From contig NC_088927.1 in the NCBI RefSeq assembly GCF_038396675.1, forward strand, positions 34,413,001 through 34,477,000: a stretch of DNA of 64,000 bases. The letters are read 5' to 3'. The position numbers and the translations under genes were made by a program. Below the pieces are notes generated by a model, which had not been told where the DNA came from, searched no databases, and was given only the letters and a program-made list of their open reading frames with translations. Position 1 is the stretch's first letter. Each line of letters opens with the position of its first letter. Shown one piece after another: positions 11,956 through 44,742 of this stretch. Origin of the DNA: Hydra vulgaris (lineage: Eukaryota > Cnidaria > Hydrozoa > Anthoathecata > Hydridae).

Positions 11956-13565
11956 TTGGGTTTCTCATTTCTCGTGAATATAGCATCCCGGGATTCCCGA
12001 TGTGTAACTTATTTATCCCGGGATTTCTTAGCATAATTTTTAATATAATAACAAGCGGTTTGATTTGTCACTTAATCAAAACGAATTTTTCCCATAAATA
12101 GACCCGCGTTAGAAAAAGCTGTTTCTGATTCAATTGATGTCGGCTTGATGGTCATTAATGTGGAGTATATTCTTTCTAAACTAAAAAGTTTGATTTCTTT
12201 TGTGAGATTTTTTAAATTGCTTATGTCTTCTAGAGCTGCTTTTTCTACTTGTTTGACATTACAAACAGTCGCATCCGATTTTTGTTCAAGTGTCAAAATA
12301 TTTTTGCCTAATAAACTTGGTGCAACAGGTTGAGGTATTGACGGGTCAGAAACCATGCTTTTTTTATCACGACTTACTTCAACTATTTCATTATTTGATG
12401 AACTAGTCCTAGCATTCTCTATGTACAACCAGGTATAAATTTTTTTTGCTGCTTTTAATGCAAGTTTGACGGTAAGAGTAGTTTGGAGTTGATATATGAT
12501 TCCTGATTATAACTAATTGCGTTGTTTTAAAAATTTTAGTAGTCCAATTAAATTGGCATTTCTGCGTTCTTCAATTCTCTGCTGCACAGATTGAAGCAGT
12601 TTATTAGCTATCAAATTTTTTTTTCTCCGCCAAATCGTCTAAGATGAATATCATTACACCTTCTGCGTCAAGTAGAGTAGCATTACTTCTACCAAGTCTT
12701 TCTATTCCAACTTTTATCGGTTGCCGAGAAATTGTTATTGCTTTTAGTATACATGTTTTTAGTTTAAGGAATCTTTCTAGCATTGCAACAAGTCTATTCC
12801 ACCTTGTTTTGACATCTAATATCAGCTACAGTACTTTATGAAACATAGATTTTACGTAGATTTGTAAAACGTCATTTTAAGAGGTGATTTGCGAAACATT
12901 CGTACCACTTTTCGAACCATCTGAATTGTTAAGGTTATATTTACGCAATTTTGTAAACCATCAATAAACGTAACGCCTGTTGAGCTGTATGACTCATCAT
13001 TTCAGTCAAATACATCATTAAACTAATCGTAAATTGCGATTCAAATTCAATATATTTTGCTAAAGAGTCTGACTTTTTGTAAAGAATATCACATACTGCC
13101 AGATGAAGTCCGTGGGCATAACACAGCTGATGTTCAGTACCACTTAGCCGTCCAAATTTTTACATATTTCAATAATTCAATACAGAAAAAGTTTAACTTT
13201 TCAATAATTTAGAAGTTTAAAAATTAGACTTACTGTTTTTGTCGCAGGAAATCGGTTTTTTTCCCCTCATTTTTTATAATAACGAGAGAAAAGAAAACAT
13301 CGCATTACAAATTGCAATGCATTCTTTGAATTAGATAGTTTAAGATAGTTTCAATAACATTTCTTGTTGTGCTAGGTTTTAATATAAGATATGAACACAT
13401 AGAACACAACTAAATGCTATAATATTTTTCTTATTTTTGGTCGAATTAGTTCAAACAGTTATCATACGTAAAGTTGAAAAAAAATTATGTTCCAGGGTAT
13501 AAGAGTGATATCCGAGGAAATCCCTCTGCCACTTTTGTCCCCGGGATCCCGTTTGAGAAACTCTA
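11956..13565 (-). mobile_element. hAT transposon nested in mariner, 8-bp duplication
   Basis: CTCGCAGC occurs immediately outside both ends (11948-11955 and 13566-13573), the 8-bp duplication typical of hAT. The ends are imperfect inverted repeats: TTGGGTTTCTCATTT on the left, and the complement of TAGAGTTTCTCAAACGGGAT on the right. Internal sequence encodes hAT transposase remnants on the minus strand. Confidence 0.9.
12072..13170 (-). pseudogene. hAT-family transposase, degenerate
   Basis: In coding order on the minus strand: HQLCYAHGLHLAVCDILY (about 13130-13075); DVKTRWNRLVAMLERFLKLK (about 12810-12755); IKVGIERLGRSNATLLDAEG (about 12720-12660); QRIEERRNANLIGLLKF; and finally PTSIESETAFSNAGL...GKIR (12133-12075), the C-terminal hAT dimerisation motif. 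Several frameshifts separate these blocks and the N-terminal zinc-finger/DDE part is missing. Confidence 0.8.
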
Positions 13566-14529
13566 CTCGCAGCAGACGACCCAGAGAATTCGATGAGGAA
13601 CATCTTAAGGCACTTTTGCAGGAAGATGGTCGCCAAACAAGTTGTGAATTTGCCGAAAAAATGAACTGCGATCATAAGACGGTGTTATCATCTTCACTCA
13701 ATGGGATTTGCCGAAAAACTCGGAGCCTGGGTGCCTCACAAGCTTAACGAAGTCAACAAAAAAATTATCTTTAAATTGCTGCTCAACACCTTGCGCGCCA
13801 ACAAGCAATACGCGGCCATAAACAGCGCTTTTTGTACCGAATCGTCACGGGAGATAAGAAATGGTAACTGTACGTCAATATGAAACAAAGAAAGGAGTGG
13901 GTAGCCCCGGAGACACGCCGAGAGTCAAGCAAGATCTCCACCCAAAAAAGACCATGATCTGTGTTTGGTGGGATTGGAAAAGCATGATACATTGGGAAAT
14001 GCTCGAAAGGAACGCAACGGTCAACAAGGAGCTCTAGATCGCCCAACTATGCCGTATAAATGAGGCTATGCGACTAAAAAGACCTGACCGACAAGGCTAA
14101 GTCATCTTGCTCCACGACAATGTCAGACCCCATGTTGCACAAGTCGTCAAAACCGCATTCCAAGAGCTCGAATGGGACGTTCCTCAAGATCTACCGTACT
14201 CTCCGGACCTTGTACCAACAGATTTTCACCTTTTCCGCTTTTTGTCAAATCAAATGAGGGGTGCTAACTTCGACGGCGAAGAGAACCTCAAAAACTGGCT
14301 CAACAACTTCTTCGATACCAGATTGGGCAATTTTTGGCGGAACGGCATCAACAAATTGGTCGAGAGGTGGGAGGAGATTGTAAACAGTAACGGCGAATCA
14401 AATTCTAAAACTAAATTGTCATTATCATATGCTATCAGAGATTTATAAAATTAGTTTTAATTGAGCTAATTACTGATAGCTTATTAACTAAAAGTTTTTA
14501 TTAAAGTTACAAACTAATAAGTTTTGTCA

Positions 14530-14794
14530 TGGCTTTTAAACATTAAAAGAAACTTGGGATTAAACTTAAAACTCATCAGTGAATTTAAATTTAGTATAAG
14601 ATAATAAAGTAGAACACTTTGTCGACTCACTGCTCTCACATTTAGGCATTGAATCCTGGTTTGCTAAGTCTAAGCACCAAAATTAGAACAAAAGGTCCAC
14701 CAACCTACTATGAAAAATAACTTTTGATAAGATTTTGATGAGATTTAAAAATTTTCAGAGTTACCTGTCTACCTAATGTCTAATATAATTTATT
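14530..14794. other. spacer, no feature seen
   Basis: AT-rich sequence between the mariner end and the tandem repeat. Confidence 0.3.
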
Positions 14795-14885
14795 AATAAT
14801 CTGATATCTCGAGAAATTTATAAACAATCTGATATCTCGAGAAATTACAAACAACTTGATATCTCGAGAGATTTGAGAAATCTCG
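14795..14885. repeat. three-copy tandem repeat with GATATCTCGAGA core
   Basis: About 30-bp units each contain CTGATATCTCGAGAAAT or TTGATATCTCGAGAGAT. The TCTCGAGA core is itself palindromic. Confidence 0.75.
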
Positions 14886-14944
14886 AACCTTGAAAATACA
14901 AATTCTTACAGGATATTTTGACTTACAATAAAGAAATTCTACAA

Positions 14945-14950
14945 TTTATT
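14945..14950 (-). promoter_or_regulatory. NUDCD3: candidate polyadenylation signal of NUDCD3
   Basis: AATAAA on the minus strand, about 95 nt after the NUDCD3 stop codon. No nearer canonical signal was seen. Confidence 0.5.
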
Positions 14951-15044
14951 TTCTGGTAAAATTGTAAAACGTGAAAATTCAAGTTAAAAAAAAAACAATA
15001 GAACTGATTAACGATTGCATAGCACGACGAAATTTTGAAAGAAG

Positions 15045-34400
<19,356 letters not shown>

Positions 34401-34776
34401 TTTTATTACAATAACAATAGTAATTTGAACCAGCGATTATACTAAAAAAAAATTTTTACCATACCTTATTAACTATTTTTACTATCTTTAGAATTTAGTG
34501 TTATCGATCCATACTGTAAAATTTTAACTGTTGTAATAGTCATACATCCAATCCACCATTCTTTTTAAAATCGCCGAAGGTCTGTTGAATCTTTATTTTG
34601 CTATGTAAATTATATCCAGATTTTTCAGCTCCATCTTTCCATTAAATTGATTTATAGATTGTCCAACAATACTTATATACTAAATTTTAATTGTTATTTT
34701 ACTTATTTTGTATAACTGTTAATATTGTTTGTGTAAATTATTTCTGTAAGTCGTTTTCTTTCTCTAGTTGACCAAG
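34401..34776. promoter_or_regulatory. divergent promoter region NUDCD3 / RPL10
   Basis: 376 bp separate the two start codons, which point away from each other. On the RPL10 side a pyrimidine tract ending in AG (TTTTCTTTCTCTAG, to 34767) lies 9 bases before ATG. It could be a 5'-UTR intron acceptor, a spliced-leader acceptor or a TOP-like transcription start. On the NUDCD3 side a T run ending TTTAG lies about 45 bases before ATG. No TATA box can be assigned in such AT-rich DNA. Confidence 0.6.
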
Positions 34777-37680
<2,904 letters not shown>

Positions 37681-39376
37681 TGGCGAAATATATCATGTTA
37701 ACAAACTTCTGTTTTTTAATATAGTGTAATCCTTTGTTTTTACACGAGGTTTTATTCTTGTGAAAGGAGCAACTTCTTAAATCAGGAAGCTAGAAAGTGA
37801 TTTAGCGCCCGGTGATTGTTTTATTTCCTTAGTTTTATATGCAAAAAGGAAAAACATTTACTGCAAAAAGTTATATTCAGGTTGTATTTTAAAAAATTAA
37901 GGTCTTCAAAAGGAATTTTTACAAGACAAATATGATACATGGTTAGATATAGCCTTATTTTCAAGAGTTAAAATGATATGAAATCGCATTGAGCTCCTTG
38001 CCCAAAAAACTCGGTTAATTAAAAAGATGATTTTGAATTATCTGGCAAATTATTTTTTGCTAAGAAAATGATATGGACTCGTGAGATAAACATGAAAAAA
38101 GCTTAAATCGTAAAAATTGGAATGAGATACAACTATAATTTATTTTCCTCATTTTGTTTAATATGGGCATAGGATTATGGGCAAATTTCGCATTTGTCGC
38201 AAATACTACGTTGTGTTAAAGAAATACAACAGGGGTAAAAGGGCGCGTGTCACATTTTCCAATTATTTGAGTTATGTCCCCTACTAAACATACGCCTGAA
38301 GGTTAGTTAAATGTCAAAATCTAACCTAAATAAGGCCTATCTAATGCCACATTTAATGAGCCTAGAAAAACAGTAAGGACACAGCGACTTTCAAAGATAA
38401 AATTTCATATATCTCAAAAGCATTTATTCCCGTGTTGTCTTCAAATAAATTCGTAAAAGAGCCCAAGATTTATTTATCGCTGTAAAAATCTTTTATAATT
38501 CATAATCCGATAATTTTAAATCATAGATTTAAATAAGATTTCAAATTAATGTGTTATTTAGGTGAAATGAACAGTTGAACACAATATTCTGCTCGGTTTC
38601 GAGTAGTTTTTTGACTTTCAGCTATTTCTCAATCGGTATCCATGAATTCGACTCGAGTGGTGTTCTCTCGATCTTGTATTAACTTGTATATTGCATTTAA
38701 GACCATGTACGAACACGCCTGCTTAATGAGTTTGTCGAGCCAGTTAGCACTCTAAAAGTCGCACAGATTATAGGCGGTCAGATAATTTAGGGTTTCGCGT
38801 CAGAGGCTACGTAATAGTGTCTTAAGGTAGTACACCAGGGAAAAAATGAAACTGTGAAATATTATATAAAATGTATCTTTTTGATGAAAACTTGTTTTAA
38901 TAAAGTGTTATAATTATTTTTATTTAAAAAGATAAATTTTAAAACTTATTAAAAATGCATAATGGCGGAAAAAAGAACAACAAAGGCTGTATTTCAAAAC
39001 ATAATATCTTTATCTAGTGAAAAGATTATGGATTAAAAATCGATAAAATTATAAAACAACTTGTTATATACCGTTTAACCCATGCATTTTTAAATTTTTT
39101 GAAAATTACTCTTTTTATCACGAATTTACTAAAAATATTGAAAATTTTTGACTTCCCCTATAGATTTATAGCAATAACTTTTTATCTAACCAAATCCAAG
39201 AAAAACCCATGGGTCAACCAGAGCATCAATATTAAATAAACATTTCCTGAAAATTTCAGCTCATAAACATAAACTGTACCTAAGTTATCATGTTTTGAAT
39301 TTTAAAAAACCCTAAAAAAACATTTATGCAAAAAAAACAAGAAATAAAAAGAATAGATTATTTTGAAGTGTTAAAA
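37681..39376. other. RPL10 3' flank, no further gene recognised
   Basis: No canonical AATAAA lies close behind the RPL10 stop; AATATA near 37718 is a possible variant signal. 38820-39340 may be the 3' untranslated part of the transposase relic that follows. Confidence 0.35.
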
Positions 39377-41130
39377 CTACTTTAAACAACCCGCAACATA
39401 AAATTCTTTTTTTTTATCCTGTTCAGCATCACGGGAAACCATTTTATTTGATCTTAAAGATTTTCTCCTACTTTTTCCTTCATTATTCGATTTTAAATTC
39501 ATTCGTTTAACACGAGCAATATTTGCTAAAATTGATTTTTTACAAGTTACTGAACTGATTAAACCATAATACTTTAGTACATTTAAGACACCATTTGCAC
39601 CATCATTGTAATGGATCACTGCTGAATGAACACCCCTTTCAAGAACATTTTTCCCTACAAAGTTGTTTTTGGGTTTTAGAGTTTAATGCTTCATTACCAT
39701 TCTGAGTTTCACCATGCAGGCATTTTTTGAGTAACTCATCAGCTTGTAGGTCTTGGATAATAGGAAGAATTAAAGACTTTATCCATGGTGGAATTGACAT
39801 AGATGAAGTTATATTTTTCTTGCTACTATTCCAGTACTTACACCATGTTTTAGTTGTTGTTCTAGGGCAAAATTAGTGTCGATAATTATTATCAGGAAAG
39901 CTAGTAAAATGAAAGAGTATAGCATAAACTGCTTTTTTCATTTGGTATAAATCTCCTTTATTGGCTCTAATAGCCATACCATAAAAATTTTGCATTGAAT
40001 TTATAAGTTTTTCTGTCAACTTTCCTTTACCAGAAATAGGTGTTTTTGTTCCTTTGTATTTTTTAGCCAAATTACGTAATCGTGTACCCAACCTTTTTTG
40101 GACGTGACCAACACATTCCAGTTTTTCTGGTATCACTTTAAACTCATGATAAAGATTAGCAGATAAAACATCGTTAAAAGATGATGTATCTCCATCACCG
40201 AGACATTCCGTATAAATCAAATTATTCTTTTGAACAGATCGCTTGAAAATATTCACTGCACCAATAGATTCCATTGCTCCAGAAGATTTATGATGATTCA
40301 TGGAACAATCATGTCCTACTTTCCAAGAATCAAACTTTGGTGAATGTTTTCTTTTTTCCCACATTTCACACCCTTTGCAGTGTTGTGAGAGAACTTCTAC
40401 ATCAATACACTTACCACCAGATAATGCAGTAACTACTCCATTCAATGACATGTGCCCACGTTTTTGCCAAGAACCATCAATCGAAACACGTATTTTTGAT
40501 GGTTCATTGGTATCATCACCATTTTGAAGCTCAGTCGCAGCTTTTTTCATACTATTATTTGCAACTTCTTTGTAAGCTGTCATAACATCTTGGCAAACTA
40601 TTTGAAACCCATTCAGTGTCAAACAATTTAAGTTCATGCATCGAGAAAACGATTTCATAGAACTAAATCTTCAACCAATTTCTCGAAAACCAATAACTGC
40701 ACGCATATTTATTTATTTTTTTACTTTTTTCTGGTTTATTTTTTGATAAAACTCTTAGTGAAGTGTAAGTACACGTAGACCAGCCACAAGCTGAGCAGTT
40801 CATATTGAGTAAATGAAAAAAACCCATTCTGTGACTTAATTTATCTTCAATTAAAAGAGGAGAATAACAGCACTGACAAACTGTTTTTGAAATCAAACTT
40901 TTTAATATGGTAAAATTAATCAAAACGAAATAGTTATCAATTTGTTTATCATCAAAACTTTCAATACTATTGTCAGTAACTAGTTTCTTAGCACTGAGAC
41001 TAGATGGAACAACTGATGAAGATGGAAATGTTAAAGGCTGAAAAAAAAGGCTAATTTTTATTAGGATGACATCCATTCCATTTTCTTTTAAGTTTTCTAG
41101 ATACATTTTTTTTACTTGACATCTTAACAA
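39377..41130 (-). pseudogene. Mutator-like transposase-domain protein, broken
   Basis: Minus strand. The N-terminal part (41130-40663) has a cysteine pair VCQCCYSP and then CSACGWSTCTYTS, a zinc-ribbon-like region. The core (40658-39873, open for 261 codons) has SIDGSWQKRGHMSLNGVVTA, IDVEVLSQHCKGCEMWEK, YTECLGDGDTSSFNDV, ECVGHVQKRLGTRLRNL and ISGKGKLTEKLINSMQNFYG. This is the widespread metazoan Mutator-like transposase domain, with likely catalytic Asp in SIDGSW and GDGDT. The C-terminal part follows in other frames: CLHGETQNGNEALNS (about 39730-39690) and VIHYNDGANGVLNVLKYYGL (39617-39560). In-frame TGA after REIG (near 40673) and frameshifts near 40700, 39870 and 39620 indicate a pseudogene. 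Introns replacing some breaks are possible but no good splice sites were seen. Confidence 0.75.
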
Positions 41131-41164
41131 ATAAAAATCAAATAAGCAACAAGAATGTTTGTGC

Positions 41165-41750
41165 TCTGTTTAATAAGGTTTGTGACTTCTATCAATGCAG
41201 TTTAGACCGGGAAAACAAAAGCAACTCTTTCTTGCTATTGAAACATTTATCTAACTGGTTCAAGTGTAATAAGTTAACCTTGAATACTAATAAAACAAAA
41301 TGGGTTTTATTTCATTCGATTACAAAGCATTTCTCCGATCAAAATTACCTCAAATCTTTATCGATCAAAATAAAATAAAAAGAGATTTTGTAACAAAATT
41401 TTTATGTGTTTATCTTGATGAAAACATTACTTGGAATCACCATATTGATCATATAAGCGCAAAAATTTCTAAAAATATGGGGATCCTATATAAATCACGA
41501 AACTATCTCAATAAGAAAGTCTTAATCCAACTTTATTGCTCATTTATACATAGTTATTTAAATTATGCCGATATTGCTTGGAGAAGTATAGAAAAAAGTA
41601 AGTTGCAACGTCTTTATCTTCGTCAGCAACGCGCAATCCGTATAATCAATTTTGCAAATCCCTTCTCTCATTCGAAGCATTTTTTAATTGAAATAAGAGT
41701 TCTGAATATATACAAGTTAAATATATTTAATACTTTATGTTTTGTATATA
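41165..41750 (+). pseudogene. CR1/Jockey-like LINE reverse transcriptase, C-terminal fragment
   Basis: Frames give LSNWFKCNKLTLNTNKTKWV (41245-41310) and then FLCVYLDENITWNHHIDHIS, then ISKNMGILYKSRNYLNKKVL, CSFIHSYLNYADIAW and QQRAIRIINFANPFSHSK. This is the order downstream of the catalytic box in CR1/Jockey LINEs. The Tc1 element at 41751 cuts into it after FNTLCFVY. Related to but diverged from the LINE at 48090-48890. Confidence 0.75.
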
Positions 41751-43503
41751 CAGTATTGGACAAAGCATTTGCAACCAACATTGAACAATGCTAAAAAGTG
41801 TTCCTAATTTTACACGTCTTAAAAACGAAACGAACTATACTACCACAGCAAACAGTTCAGGAGTCTGGAGTCATAGCATGCCATGACATGAGCAATCAGC
41901 TGACAGGTAACAGCACACAGGCAGAATTTCGTTGAAAAGTGCCATTTTGCAGCGGACAAAACAAGTGCAACTTTTTTGGTTTGTTTCATTTTCTTAAGTC
42001 TGGTCCGTGTCAACGTCACGGTAGTTTTTTATAATTAAAGGAAGTATCCAGAAGTTTCCAGAAGCATGCAGAAGTTTCCAGAAGAAGCATCTGGAAGCAT
42101 CCAGAAACATTCAGAAGCTTCCAGAAGCATCGAAAAGAAGCATCTAGAATCTTCCAGAACAGGTTCATTTTACTATATAAGAGACATGTAAATCGACATG
42201 TAATTCAGTCAGTATATGGAAGTCAATCAGTCAGTATTATCAAGACAGTTTATCGAAGTGAGTTTTATCAAAGTGTTTTATCGAAGAACATCAATACAAG
42301 AAGTGAAATACAACAAGTGTTTCATTACATCAATACAGTCCACATCCAACCAAGACATTGTGTTCCACAGAGCATTATTGTATCATCACAAGGTAAATGT
42401 AACACGGTAAGCCTTGAGAAGCGTGATTATTTATTTTTATTATTTTTATGACTTCAAGTGCAAAAATGGCTCCCGACAGTCTTGGATTGGAACTAAGAAA
42501 GAAAATTATTGGCGATTACGTAAGTGGAATGTCACAAAAAAGTATTTGTGATAAATATCGCGTGAAAAAATGGACCGTATCAAGACTATGTTCCAAATAT
42601 CGTTCTACGGGGAAGTTAGCAGCAGATAACAAAGGTGGAAGACCGCGTTCCACCATTTCTAGAGAGGATTCTATGATTGTCAGATCCGTCAAAAAGGATC
42701 CCTGGATATCAACAGTCGAGATACAAAAGCAATTAGAGCTGTCTGTATCGGACCGAACAATCAGACGACGTACTGTTGAAGCCGGATTGTTTTCTCGACG
42801 CCCTCCAAAGAAACCGCTGATTTCACTAAAAAACCAGAAGAAAAGACTTCTGTTTGCTACATCTCATATTGACTGGAATGTGCAGAAATGGCGAACTGTC
42901 CTGTTCAGTGATGAATCGAAGTTCAACATCATTGGGAGCGACGGCATTTGCCGTGTACGTCGACCGGCCGGAAAACGCCTCGATTTACGTTACTGCCATA
43001 AGACCGTGAAGCATGGTGGAGGCAATGTAATGGTCTGGGGGTGTTTTTCCGCTAACGGTCTAGGTCCAATACATCGAAACGATGGAATAATGGACCGTTT
43101 CATGTATAAAAATATCCTGAAAGATGTTATGTTACCTCATGCTGAATGGAATATGCCAATAAAATGGGTTTTTCAGCAAGACAACGATCCGAAACACACT
43201 GCAAAAGTAGTCAAGCAGTGGTTTCAAGACAACCATCTATCGGTGATGGATTGGCCGCCTCAATCTCCGGATCTCAACCCTATCGAGAACCTGTTGGAGA
43301 TCGTCAACCGCAGAATTAATCGTGAAGGTGTTCGTAATAAGGATCAACTGTTTGAACAAATCCAAAAGGCCTGGGCAGCGATTCCACAAAGTTTCATTGA
43401 TCACCTGATCGAATCTATGCCTCGAAGATGCAAGACTGTGATCGACAACAAAGGATTCGCCACGAAATATTGATAGTGAAATACAGCTTGTTCAACATTT
43501 TGC
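41751..43503 (+). mobile_element. Tc1 element copy 1, 3' end missing
   Basis: It begins CAGTATTGGACAAAGCATTT after a TA. The left side has two direct repeats of the GGACAAAAC-N3-TGCAAC site, at 41758-41775 and 41954-41971 (196 bp apart). The transposase gene is intact. After ...CAACATTTTG at 43503 the sequence departs from the full copy at 53427-55403 and enters a Transib relic, so the right terminus is lost. Confidence 0.9.
42448..43473 (+). CDS. Tc1-family transposase, intact 341 residues
   Basis: A cut-and-paste DDE transposase. N-terminal helix-turn-helix (about residues 12-60, with MSQKSICDKYRVKKWTVSRL), GRPR AT-hook-like motif at 64-67, second helix-turn-helix (about 75-125, with SDRTIRRRTVEAGLFSRRPP). 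The catalytic domain has D155 (VLFSDESKFN), D245 (VFQQDNDPKHTAK) and E280 (SPDLNPIENL), that is DD34E. KHGGGNVMVWGCFS is the glycine-rich box. Length and motif order are those of a functional Tc1 transposase, and the protein is identical to the copy at 53681-54706. ATG 42448 gives the longest frame; Met7 is an alternative start. Because this element lacks its right end, the gene could act only in trans. Confidence 0.95.
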   Translation: MTSSAKMAPDSLGLELRKKIIGDYVSGMSQKSICDKYRVKKWTVSRLCSKYRSTGKLAADNKGGRPRSTISREDSMIVRSVKKDPWISTVEIQKQLELSVSDRTIRRRTVEAGLFSRRPPKKPLISLKNQKKRLLFATSHIDWNVQKWRTVLFSDESKFNIIGSDGICRVRRPAGKRLDLRYCHKTVKHGGGNVMVWGCFSANGLGPIHRNDGIMDRFMYKNILKDVMLPHAEWNMPIKWVFQQDNDPKHTAKVVKQWFQDNHLSVMDWPPQSPDLNPIENLLEIVNRRINREGVRNKDQLFEQIQKAWAAIPQSFIDHLIESMPRRCKTVIDNKGFATKY

Positions 43504-44182
43504 ATGCTTGGATAAGGTTTTTAGAATGTATGCTCCATATCTCTTATAAGATGCCGATTATGAAGTGGCAGGCTAGAAATCAAGACGAAAAAAATATTAT
43601 TAAACTGAGAAAGCTTGAAATCTGTGCTGAATTTCGAACAAGGATAGGTCTTGTCATAGACCAACCGAGAATAGGTGGGGCAGGTACATCAAACGATGGC
43701 AACACAGCTAGGCGATTTTTTCAGCAATACGATGTCTCAGCTAGTATAATGAACATCGATGTAGATCTTATGAAAAAAGGCTTCATATTATTCTGGCCAC
43801 AATATCAAGTGGTTATGAAATTAACTCATCCAAATTTAAAATATTCTGTTGGGAAACTGCTTCGCTCTATGTATTCCTGTACCCTTGGTATCCTATGACC
43901 CAAACACTTCATAAGATTTTGATTCATGGCTATGAAGTCATCGAACTACTTACTCTTCCATTAGGTATGTTTTCTGAAGAGGCTCTAGAGGCTATCAATA
44001 AGGTTTTTAAGATTTTTCGTGAAAATTTTACAAGAAAATGCGATCGGAAAAAAAAAAATATAGACCTTTTTCATCGCCTTTTATGTGCATCTGATCCTTT
44101 AATTTTCACATTAAGAAAGAAGATACATAACAAAAAAGTCTACCATCTGGTGTACTTGAACTATTGCAAGAGCCAACGATAG
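43504..44182 (+). pseudogene. RAG1/Transib-like transposase, C-terminal part, frameshifted
   Basis: It starts at the Tc1 junction with LHAWIRFLECMLHISYKM, then KWQARNQDEKN, RIGLVIDQPRIGGAGTSNDG, NTARRFF, and after a frameshift near 43898 TLHKILIHGYEVIELLTLPL, GMFSEEALEAINKVFKI, NFTRKCDRKKKNIDLFHRLL. The H-x4-H pair (HKILIH) that aligns with the RAG1 zinc site is present, as is the glutamate in LEAINK aligned with the RAG1 catalytic Glu. In the 5356-6605 copy both are changed. It is a different family from that copy, judged by sequence divergence and terminus. Confidence 0.75.
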
Positions 44183-44441
44183 AATACTCTGCGTAAAACA
44201 TAAACTTAAATAATATCCTTGTTGTTAATTTTGTTGGGTAAAAACGGAACTTTTTATAAATGGAAAATAAATGAGTTTTTTAATAATTTGCGTAATTATG
44301 TAATAAAATTTGAAGTTTTTAAAAAAAAAAATGTTATTTTTTCCCCAAATTATGTTTTTCAATATAATAAATTGTTTCTAATTAAAAAAAATTTTGGTTT
44401 TAGAGGTTTTGGCTAGAAAATGTCACTTTCGACCCACTGTG
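43504..44441 (+). mobile_element. second Transib family, left-truncated
   Basis: The right end is CGACCCACTGTG at 44430-44441, i.e. a CACAGTGGGTCG terminus read from outside. It shares the heptamer-like start with the element at 4829-7464 but diverges after GGG. The left part is missing at the junction with Tc1. No partner for a target duplication remains. Confidence 0.7.
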
Positions 44442-44742
44442 CTTTGGAATAAATTTGTTTTGCCGAATTTTAATTTTGAAGTACCTATTACTTTTTGCCT
44501 TTTTAAAAAAATCTGATGAGAAGATCCTCTTAATCTTTCTTCAGACAGATTATTTACCTCGCAATTCCGTAAAAGTTTATTAAATTTTTTTTTTATCTTA
44601 TCTTTGTTATTTTTTTTTTATTTTCAATTTTTAATTTTTTTGCCATATAAATTTATTAAAGTTGTAAACCATAATATAAATACAAATAGCAGAGGCAAGA
44701 AGAAGACATAATTGGTCTTATCACTAACCCCCTTAATCTATA
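44442..44742. other. spacer, no feature seen
   Basis: AT-rich sequence between the Transib terminus and the pogo element. Confidence 0.3.

Larger units (their letters stand above)
11758..14448 (+). pseudogene. mariner transposase, interrupted and frameshifted
   Basis: The N-terminal part (11758-11955) encodes a helix-turn-helix segment, HRGQKAAEATRDICNVYGEG then KWFAKFKNGDFDLE. Reading resumes at 13574 with RRPREFDEEHLKALLQEDGR and AEKMNCDHKTVL, joining in frame once the hAT insertion is removed. The C-terminal part (14107-14448) has LHDNVRPHVA (second catalytic aspartate) and PYSPDLVPTDFHLF (third acidic position), in the mariner order. An early stop after 11785, an in-frame TAG at 11897-11899 and frameshifts in 13700-14100 inactivate it. 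Confidence 0.85.
11569..14529 (+). mobile_element. mariner-family transposon, split by a hAT insertion
   Basis: Outer ends share the inverted sequence TGACAAAACTT (11569-11579; complement 14519-14529). Removing the 1,610-bp insertion and one 8-bp duplication leaves about 1,343 bp, the usual size of mariner elements. The transposase relic runs left to right on both sides of the insertion. The exact terminal bases and TA duplication were not resolved. Confidence 0.7.

Noticed and set aside
42216-42410. 64-codon frame repeated identically at 54744-54938
   Set aside because: It is the 5' untranslated part of the two Tc1 copies, repeated because the elements are copies; no domain.
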